The translations under genes and the position numbers were made by a program. Source: Bryobacterales bacterium (lineage in GTDB: Bacteria > Acidobacteriota > Terriglobia > Bryobacterales > UBA6623). From it: a stretch of 39,197 nucleotides of DNA. The notes beneath the pieces were generated by a model. It worked only from the letters and a program-made list of their open reading frames with translations. It had not been told where the DNA came from and did no database searches. The stretch spans positions 1 to 39,197 of the forward strand of contig JAJDZN010000312.1 in NCBI GenBank assembly GCA_022824585.1, in the 5' to 3' direction. This document shows, piece by piece, positions 33,244 to 39,197 of this stretch. Within the stretch, counting starts at the first letter, position 1, and every line of letters begins with the position of its first letter.

Positions 33244-34952
33244 GGCTGCGCAGCCTCCGTCGGGCCGGAGGCGCGCTTCGAACGTTCCCGGAGGGTGAAA
33301 AAGATCGTTCCGGCGACGAAATACAGCACGGTGGGGATCGGCAGCTGCGTGTGCAGCTCGGCCAGCATCGCCCGGTAGCTCTCCACCGGCGCGGTCAGCG
33401 TGCAGTACCCCAGCCACACGCAGGCTGCCAGTGCCAGCGCGGCAACGATTCCCGAGACGGCCATCCGTCGGTCGACAGGTGTGCGTCGCGTCACCGGTGC
33501 GTCGGGGACTGCCGGGGACTCTTCGGGCGCCGCATCGCTCTCGGCGATGTCGCTCGTTCCCGCTCCCATCGCCTTGGCCAGCAGCCAGTACGAGACCATG
33601 CCGAAGGCGTACACCGGCAGGAACAGGTAGAACAAGTGCATTGTTCCGGTGCGTTCCAACACGACGGCAAGGGACACCGAGATGGCCCACGCCAGCAGGG
33701 CGGCCCAGTTGATCGCGTGGCCGGCATGGCTGGACCAATAGCGCCGCAGCCCGGTGCGCGGAAAAATCCAGTGCTCGGTCACCACGATCGCTCCAATCGG
33801 CGAAATCAGCAGGCCGTACACCGCAACGTAGTCCAGCAAGCCGGTGAACACGAACGGGAAGCAGGCGACGACGGTTGTGACCACTCCAGCCACCAGCGTG
33901 ATCTTGGCGCGGGACCAGTTGGGCGTGACCGCTTGAAGTGCCAGCCCAACGCGGTACAGGGTGGGATTCGAGGTTGTCCAACCGGCGATGACGACCGCCA
34001 GCGCCCCCGCCCAGCCCAGCGCCTGGAAGCCGACCTCCCCAGCGTCTAGTTGCACCAGCGGGCTTCCCAGCAATAAGGCGGCGCCGGCTCCCATCACACC
34101 GGCGCATATCCATGCGAGGTAGTGTCCGAGAAACATCCCGAACGAGGAGAACAAGCCGTACGACTTCTTCCGCGCAAAGCGGAACAGCGCCATGTCCGAC
34201 AGGGCCCCGTGCATACCGAGGTTGCAGATCCACGCAAAAGCGGCCACCTTCCAGAAGCCCATCGGCTCGCTGCCGTCGGGGGTCTGGCCAGTCCAGACGG
34301 ACGTCCGGGCCATCTCGAAGAAGCCTCGCTCGCCCGAAGAGGCGAACAACTCGGGCAGTACCGCCAGAGCGCCGACGACGAACATCAGGAACATCCACGG
34401 CGAGCACACCGTGGCGAAGGTGGCCAGCCTCTGGAAGCCGAGGACCGCCAGAGTTACCACCACGGCCCCCACGGCGAGCACCACGAGAACGAAGCGGAAA
34501 TCCGTCGGATACCAGTCGAGCTGCGGCGGGATTCCGAACGGGATGCGCACCGCCGAAGCTGAGACCGTGATCATGCAGCCGGCCATGATCGAGTACAGGC
34601 AGGCGTTGACAACGCTGTAGATCGAGTTCAGCCGAGGCCCGCCGATCTTGCGCAGATACCAGTACAGCGTCAGGCGCGTGTCGACCGCGATCGGCGCGCA
34701 AACCAGAGTCCAGGTCAGCACTGCCATCAAGTTGCCGACGACCAAGCCGAAGAATATGTCTTGGACGCTCGCTCCCCAGTTGACGAAGGTGACCCCGATG
34801 ACGAATTCCGTCGCCGCAACATGTTCGCCGGCATAGGCGCCGGCAAAGTAGCCCGGTCCCAGCAGCCGCGATCTGGGAATCGGCTCCCTGTCGAATTCGT
34901 ACAAGAATTCCGGGTCGTGGCTGGCGGCAGTGGTTGCTGTGGTATCGCTCAT
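33240..34952 (-). CDS. NCS1-family permease (purine/cytosine permease-like)
   Basis: A 570-residue LeuT-fold transporter with about 12 hydrophobic segments. It has the NCS1-like opening after a polar N-terminus (LLGPGYFAGAYAGEHVAATEF), FVNWGASVQD in the TM1-2 region, GMHGALSDMALF in the middle and IAGWTTSNPTLYRVGL later. A charged loop around residues 468-500 and a C-terminal TM pair are longer than in CodB. NCS1 proteins usually import nucleobases, hydantoins or vitamins. Here the stop overlaps the start of the hydroxyproline dehydratase gene and rhaA lies 29 bp upstream, so the substrate may be an imino acid or a related compound; that is inference. The ATG at 34952 has a weak ribosome binding site. 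Confidence 0.85.
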   Translation of the reverse strand: MSDTTATTAASHDPEFLYEFDREPIPRSRLLGPGYFAGAYAGEHVAATEFVIGVTFVNWGASVQDIFFGLVVGNLMAVLTWTLVCAPIAVDTRLTLYWYLRKIGGPRLNSIYSVVNACLYSIMAGCMITVSASAVRIPFGIPPQLDWYPTDFRFVLVVLAVGAVVVTLAVLGFQRLATFATVCSPWMFLMFVVGALAVLPELFASSGERGFFEMARTSVWTGQTPDGSEPMGFWKVAAFAWICNLGMHGALSDMALFRFARKKSYGLFSSFGMFLGHYLAWICAGVMGAGAALLLGSPLVQLDAGEVGFQALGWAGALAVVIAGWTTSNPTLYRVGLALQAVTPNWSRAKITLVAGVVTTVVACFPFVFTGLLDYVAVYGLLISPIGAIVVTEHWIFPRTGLRRYWSSHAGHAINWAALLAWAISVSLAVVLERTGTMHLFYLFLPVYAFGMVSYWLLAKAMGAGTSDIAESDAAPEESPAVPDAPVTRRTPVDRRMAVSGIVAALALAACVWLGYCTLTAPVESYRAMLAELHTQLPIPTVLYFVAGTIFFTLRERSKRASGPTEAAQP

Positions 34953-34981
34953 GGTTTCTCGTTCTGTGTCGCGCTAGGTCT

Positions 34982-36241
34982 CTAAGTTTCTCGCTGGCTC
35001 AAGACCTCGGATTCGTATGTGCGGATTTCGCCCAGCCACGACGATTCCGAGGGGACGCCGCCGGTCTCGCAGAATCGATCCCAGACCGCCCCGGACGGCA
35101 TTGTGCGCAGCAGTTCCAGCAACGCTAGCCGGCCCGTGAAGTCCCCGTCCCGCTCCAGCTGGCGCAGCCGCTCGGTGGGCTCTAGCAGGGCTAGCAGCAG
35201 CGCTTTCTGGACGGCCCGCGCGCCGATGACCCACGCTGCGACGCGGTTGATGCTGGCGTCGAAGAAGTCGAGTCCGATATGTACCCGCCCCAAGTAGTCG
35301 CCGCGCACAAGCTCCTTGGCGATTTCCCGCACCTCGTCGGACAGTATCACCACGTGGTCGCTGTCCCAGCGCACGCCCCGGCTGATATGCATCAGCAAGC
35401 GGTCCAGCCATAGCAGGACGGCTGAGATCTTGTCGGAGACCACCTCGGTCGGGTGGAAGTGCCCCGCGTCCAGGCAGAGCAGCTTGCGGCGGGTAATCGC
35501 GTAGCCGAGGTAGAACTCGTGCGAGCCAGCCACGTAGGACTCCGAACCGAGCCCGAACAGCTTGCATTCCACCGCATCGAGGTTGCAGCCGGGATCCAGC
35601 GGCTCCGCGAACACCTGGTCGAGCGCCTCCACCAAGCGCTCGCGCGGGATCTTCCGGTCGGCCGGCAGGTCCTTAAAGCCGTCTGGAATCCACACGTTCG
35701 TCACGCAGGGCGATCCCAGCGCCTGTCCGAAAGCTGCGCCGATCCTCCGGCAGGCTCGGCCGTGCTCGATCCAGAAGCGCCGCACGCCCTCGTCTGGGTG
35801 CGCGAGAGTGAACCCGTCTTCGGCAAGCGGATGGGCAAAGAAGGTCGGGTTGAAGTCGACGCCCAGGCCGGTCTGGCGCGCCCAATCGATCCAGCCCGCG
35901 AAATGCTCGGGCCGGACTTCGTCGCGATCGACCGGCTGTCCGCCGGACTCGGCGTAGATCGCGTGGAGGTTGATGCGGTGCCTGCCGGGGACTAGCGAGA
36001 CGGCTTTCTCGAAGTCCATGCGCAGCTCGCCTGGAGTGCGCGCCCGGCCGGGATAGTTGCCCGTGACCGCCAGTCCCCCGCCGACTTCGCCGGATTGGCC
36101 CTCGAAGCCCCCGATGTCGTCGCCCTGCCAGCAATGCAGCGAGATCTGGACAGACGCGAGGCGCCCGATCGCAGCATCGCAGTCAACCCCTATCTCTGCA
36201 TAGCGCTCCTGCGCTTGGGCATATCCCGTGGATGCGGGCAA
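34982..36241 (-). CDS. rhaA: L-rhamnose isomerase
   Basis: RhaA interconverts L-rhamnose and L-rhamnulose with Mn2+. Similarity to E. coli RhaA is high along the chain: [68 protein letters not shown] and [14 protein letters not shown]. The frame is open to an ATG at 36361 (459 residues), but a TTG at 36241 gives 419 residues, the E. coli length, with a matching N-terminus ([15 protein letters not shown]). Neither start has a clear ribosome binding site, so the start is uncertain. No rhaB, rhaD or rhaR is nearby. The permease and hydroxyproline dehydratase genes follow closely, an unusual partnership for this enzyme. Confidence 0.92.
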   Translation of the reverse strand: MPASTGYAQAQERYAEIGVDCDAAIGRLASVQISLHCWQGDDIGGFEGQSGEVGGGLAVTGNYPGRARTPGELRMDFEKAVSLVPGRHRINLHAIYAESGGQPVDRDEVRPEHFAGWIDWARQTGLGVDFNPTFFAHPLAEDGFTLAHPDEGVRRFWIEHGRACRRIGAAFGQALGSPCVTNVWIPDGFKDLPADRKIPRERLVEALDQVFAEPLDPGCNLDAVECKLFGLGSESYVAGSHEFYLGYAITRRKLLCLDAGHFHPTEVVSDKISAVLLWLDRLLMHISRGVRWDSDHVVILSDEVREIAKELVRGDYLGRVHIGLDFFDASINRVAAWVIGARAVQKALLLALLEPTERLRQLERDGDFTGRLALLELLRTMPSGAVWDRFCETGGVPSESSWLGEIRTYESEVLSQRET

Positions 36242-36563
36242 AGTGGAATCAAGGATACCCGATCCATCGTGGCCCTGCCGCTGGCTGCCCAGCGCCCGGA
36301 CAGACCTAGCGCCCGGCAGGGGCTTTGTGTAGAACGAGGGAGTGCGGATTGGGCTCCACATCTTGAAGCCGGAAACGACGCAGTGGCTGCGACGGGAGTC
36401 TCAGCGGGACGAGGGGCAGCGAGGCCCGCGCAACCGGCGGCTGGGCCGGGACGAGCGCACCCGCAGGCGGGACCATCCGGCCAATTGTCAGCAACGACCG
36501 GTCCCTTCTCGGCGGCCGCGGCCAGCAGCAAGGCGCGGGCGATCTGGCGCGGGCATTGGATCC
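36242..36563. other. Intergenic region upstream of rhaA
   Basis: About 320 bp between the second NSS gene's stop and the proposed rhaA start. It may include up to 120 bp of rhaA coding sequence if the ATG at 36361 is used. Short frames here are Arg/Pro-rich shadows. A 10-bp palindrome GGCCGCGGCC lies near 36517. The rhaA promoter is expected here, but I cannot place it. Confidence 0.35.
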
Positions 36564-38117
36564 TCAAGCGGACTCGTCTCCCCGTCGCACCGAAGCGGCG
36601 ATCCGCTTGTTGCACAGGAAGAGAACAACCGCCACGATGCCGAGTTGGACGAGCACCGTACCCACGCTGAAGACGTGGTCCGCGCCGAACGGGACCAGCC
36701 AGCCTCGGGGGTCGTCGCGCCACGCTTGATAGAGCAGCCAGGCTGTCAGGACGACCGCTTCGAACGGAACCACTGTGCGGATCACGAAGTCCCACCAAGA
36801 GCCGATCCTGATGTCCGAGTGTTCGTGGTTCAGCGTCTCGTCGCGGAACTTCCGCGCACCGTAGCGCCCGACAGCGAGCGCAAAGAACAGGCCCGACAGG
36901 ATCAGGGCCACGCCCCAGACCCAGTCTTGATTATCCAGGACGTTCATATTGAGCGCTGATGGCAGCCCGAGCAGGAACCCGGCGGAAACAATGCCATAGA
37001 GAGCCTTCCGGCGGTCGAATCCCGCGTCCTCGAACGCGCGCGTCGCGACCTCGACCATTGCGATCAAACTGGTGAACGCGGCGAACGCAAGCGCCGTGAA
37101 GAACAGCGCCATGAAGAAGCCGCCCTGGGGCATCGAGCGGAACAACTCGGGCATCCAGATGAAGGTGATGCCTGTGTTGCCTTCGGAAAAGACGGTGTCC
37201 TGCACCAGCTGCTCCGAGAACGGCTGCCCGTCGCGGACAGCCTGCTCGAGTGAGCCCAGCCCCCGCAACTGGTCGGGGTCCGTGGCAGCCCGGTCGATTA
37301 GCGCCGGCACTGCGGAGAAGACCGTGCAGAACACCATGATCCCTGCCAGCAGGCTGATGGCGTTGTTGGCGGCCGGGAGCACGAAGCTGTTGAGCGCAGT
37401 ATCCTCCCGCTCCCGCTGGTAGGCGGCGTAGCAGATCACCAGTCCCCAGCCAGCACCTGTGTCCCAAGCATTCTGGGTCAGGGCCTCGATCCATATCCGT
37501 GCGCTGGCCAGCTCGCTCCAGTCGATTCCGAACAGGTACGCGATGCCGTCCGACGCACCTGGCAGGGTCACCGCCCGGGCAACGAGCACCAGTACCAGAA
37601 CGATCAGCGCAGGCATGAGGACTGTCGCGACCCGCTCGATCGCCGAAACGCCCTTGGCCACGACGAGCACGGCTAGCCCGAGCATGATGGCGTGGCAGAC
37701 TGCGGGCAAGGCCGAAGACGTGAAGTCGCTCCAAAATGCGCCCGGAACCGGAGAGGACAGGCCACCCGCAATCGCGGCGACCGCGTAGCGCACCGTCCAG
37801 CCCGCCACCACGGAGTAGTAGCAGAGGATTCCAGAGCAGACGCAGACCACCATTGCTCCGGTCCATGCCCATCTGGGCCCCGCCACGCTCACGAAGGCCC
37901 GGATGGGGCCGGAACGCGTCTTTCGGCCCATGCCGAATTCCAAGAGAATCAGCGGAATCGACCAAAGGAAGAGGAAGACGATCCAAGCTACGAGGAACTC
38001 GCCACCTCCGTTCTTGGCGGCGATCCGCGGGAACCGCCAGATGTTGCCTGTGCCGACTGCCATGCCGAGCATGGCAAGCATCATGGTCCACCGGGACCCG
38101 AACCGCCTTGATCCCAT
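36564..38117 (-). CDS. Sodium:neurotransmitter symporter family protein (NSS/SNF), copy 2
   Basis: A second LeuT-fold Na+-coupled transporter, 517 residues from the ATG at 38117. The TM1 motif GTGNIWRFP and AAKNGGGEF match the NSS family, and EFGMGRKTR follows TM2. About 12 hydrophobic segments are visible. It is longer than the copy at 3002-4360 and differs in sequence, so the two are not a recent duplication. The frame continues upstream to 38258, but that extension lacks family character. It reads towards rhaA, from which it is separated by about 320 bp. Substrate is probably an amino acid or amine; nothing in the sequence fixes which. Confidence 0.92.
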   Translation of the reverse strand: MGSRRFGSRWTMMLAMLGMAVGTGNIWRFPRIAAKNGGGEFLVAWIVFLFLWSIPLILLEFGMGRKTRSGPIRAFVSVAGPRWAWTGAMVVCVCSGILCYYSVVAGWTVRYAVAAIAGGLSSPVPGAFWSDFTSSALPAVCHAIMLGLAVLVVAKGVSAIERVATVLMPALIVLVLVLVARAVTLPGASDGIAYLFGIDWSELASARIWIEALTQNAWDTGAGWGLVICYAAYQREREDTALNSFVLPAANNAISLLAGIMVFCTVFSAVPALIDRAATDPDQLRGLGSLEQAVRDGQPFSEQLVQDTVFSEGNTGITFIWMPELFRSMPQGGFFMALFFTALAFAAFTSLIAMVEVATRAFEDAGFDRRKALYGIVSAGFLLGLPSALNMNVLDNQDWVWGVALILSGLFFALAVGRYGARKFRDETLNHEHSDIRIGSWWDFVIRTVVPFEAVVLTAWLLYQAWRDDPRGWLVPFGADHVFSVGTVLVQLGIVAVVLFLCNKRIAASVRRGDESA

Positions 38118-38634
38118 GGAGCTACCGCCGGGTTTGGCTGCACTGGCAGGCTTCGCATGGCCTGCCGTGGAGCGCGAGGGCTCCCCAATTCTTGCATAGC
38201 GGGATTCCGGCGGCGCGCCACCGACTAGACGCACAAGCGGCAGCCAGCCCGGCCGCAAGCATGTCGATGGCGGCGTTCACGTTACGGCGTGACACCAAGC
38301 CGCACGCCTTGTGGCATCAGGTTTCGCACTCAACGCGGAACCTGTCGTTGGAAGACGGGTACGCTCGCCCTCCACCTAGCTCGGGCCTCCTCGTCAACGC
38401 GGATTTCACGATTTCAACGGTGTGTTCTCCCCGATCTCCCCGCAGAGCATTGAGTCGCGAGAGGGGCGGGTCGCCTTGCGCGCCAAATCTGGGCACAAAC
38501 GATCCTGCCGGGTCCGCCACTCGTCTCGCTCGCGCAGCCCGCTGCCTAAGTACTTAATTCCGCAAATACACTAACGTATTAATCGCTTGCGCTTTCCGGC
38601 CATTCATGGCATTCTGGCCCTTGACGGATCCACC
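38118..38634. other. Intergenic region, no gene seen
   Basis: This 517-bp stretch holds only short frames without recognisable motifs. Near 38545-38580 composition changes sharply to AT-rich, with a 10-bp palindrome TAAGTACTTA (38547-38556). This probably marks the left end of the IS630-type element that follows. Confidence 0.4.
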
Positions 38635-39058
38635 ATGCCACGCAAGAGCCCGTATGCCATCAACTTGTCCCAAGACGAGCGCCGCGAACTGCAGCGCCGG
38701 GCCACCAGCTATACGTTGCCGTATTTCCAGGTTACCCGCGCCAAGATGGTTCTCCTCGCCTCCCAGGGCCTCTCCAACAGCCTGATCGCCCAGCGCCTCG
38801 ACACCCGCCGCGAGGTCGTCAGCCTCTGGCGCAAGCGCTTCTTCGAACACCGCTTGGACGGCCTCGAGGAACTCCCGCGCCCCGGACGCCCCCGGGCTTT
38901 CCCCCCCTGAGCTCGTCGTGCAGGTGCGCGCCTTGGCTTGCGAGCCCCCCTCCCTGCACGACCTGCCCCTGTCCCGCTGGAGCCTCGACGACCTCGTCCG
39001 CACGGCCCGCAACAGCGGCATCGCGGCCACCGTCAGCAAAACCACCGTCTGGCGCTGG
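38635..39058 (+). pseudogene. IS630-type transposase, frameshifted and truncated
   Basis: The first frame (38635-38910) encodes the N-terminal helix-turn-helix of an IS630-family transposase: MPRKSPYAINLSQDE, RAKMVLLASQGLSN, IAQRLDTRREVVSLWRKRFF and GRPRAFPP. A run of seven C (38901-38907) then leads to a TGA. In the +1 frame the protein resumes immediately as ELVVQVRALACE, DLPLSRWSLDDL and ATVSKTTVWRW, ending about 39058. After that the family sequence (expected catalytic DDE domain) is absent and unrelated AT-rich DNA follows. So the gene has a one-base frameshift and has lost its catalytic part. Confidence 0.85.
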
Positions 39059-39117
39059 TGTTGTTTTTCACAATATTTCAGTGAAACAACGCGAGGATTT
39101 GTCGCATTAATTCGATT

Positions 39118-39147
39118 CCGGATTGCTGAAAAATCGGATTAATCCGG
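39118..39147. repeat. Inverted repeat in right-edge AT-rich DNA
   Basis: CCGGATT (39118-39124) and AATCCGG (39141-39147) form 7-bp arms. A 12-bp perfect palindrome CGGATTAATCCG (39135-39146) overlaps the right arm. It may be the end of another element or a terminator. Confidence 0.4.
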
Positions 39148-39197
39148 AGCGGCAGAGGGTTTGCTGAAGCGCTGTGTGGCCGCCGTGCGGGTGCGAC

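Larger units (their letters stand above)
38547..39197. mobile_element. Remnant of an IS630-family insertion sequence and its junction
   Basis: The AT-rich start (from about 38547), the transposase fragment and the foreign-looking DNA after 39058 together look like a decayed IS. The last 140 bp carry an inverted repeat (GTTGTTT..CAC with GTGAAACAAC, 39059-39092) and CCGGATT/AATCCGG (39118-39147) containing CGGATTAATCCG. Exact ends and target duplications cannot be fixed; the right side may continue beyond the window. Confidence 0.5.

Noticed and set aside
33244-34701. N-terminal extension of the dehydratase through the permease gene
   Set aside because: It is the shadow frame of the permease; the enzyme starts at GTG 33243 by family comparison.

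Overview
The window reads as one contig of a GC-rich, Gram-negative heterotroph. LpxB implies lipid A and an outer membrane. A MerR-type HspR follows dnaK and dnaJ, which in a Gram-negative background points towards Acidobacteriota-like bacteria. PheT lacks its N-terminal OB tRNA-binding insert, and rpmI and rplT both start with GTG. This assignment is inference; no rRNA gene is present and I see no tRNA or CRISPR array.

Layout. 1-852: 5' part of an unrecognised minus-strand gene cut by the window edge. 1373-4360: two plus-strand Na+-coupled carriers, a DAACS dicarboxylate/glutamate-type symporter and an NSS/SNF symporter. 4374-7918: heat-shock operon dnaK-dnaJ-hspR (minus) with an AT-rich promoter island upstream. 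8082-10938: a TenI/ThiE-like protein, a YdeI/OmpD-associated protein and a three-domain sulfur-transfer fusion (ThiS/MoaD-like carrier, MoeB/ThiF-like E1, rhodanese). 10968-14071: lpxB overlapping a secreted M1-aminopeptidase-like protein with TPRs that has lost its zinc ligands. 14492-17080: an SDR dehydrogenase and a GT-C type membrane glycosyltransferase. 17039-20829: translation operon rpmI-rplT-pheS-pheT (minus). 20989-25017: a lipoprotein related to DUF885 with a degenerate catalytic motif, a small secreted protein and a Tat-exported PhoD phosphatase/phosphodiesterase. 25043-30815: a fused indolepyruvate:ferredoxin oxidoreductase, a bacilliredoxin and a cytochrome c/PQQ quinoprotein. 31161-36241: a catabolic cluster with an ornithine cyclodeaminase/Delta1-pyrroline-2-carboxylate reductase-family enzyme facing an operon of L-rhamnose isomerase, an NCS1 permease and a cis-3-hydroxy-L-proline dehydratase-like enolase-superfamily enzyme. 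36564-38117: a second NSS/SNF symporter. 38635-39058: a frameshifted, truncated IS630-type transposase at the right edge.

How it fits together. Much of the window serves uptake and oxidation of amino acids and organic acids: four secondary transporters, the 3-hydroxyproline dehydratase with its probable reductase, and the 2-oxoacid ferredoxin oxidoreductase. The rest is housekeeping (translation, chaperones, lipid A, sulfur transfer). I see no obvious complete new defence or mobile system. The most unusual items are the carrier-E1-rhodanese fusion with an internal diglycine, two exported peptidase-fold proteins that have lost their metal-binding residues, and the operon joining rhamnose isomerase to hydroxyproline dehydration.
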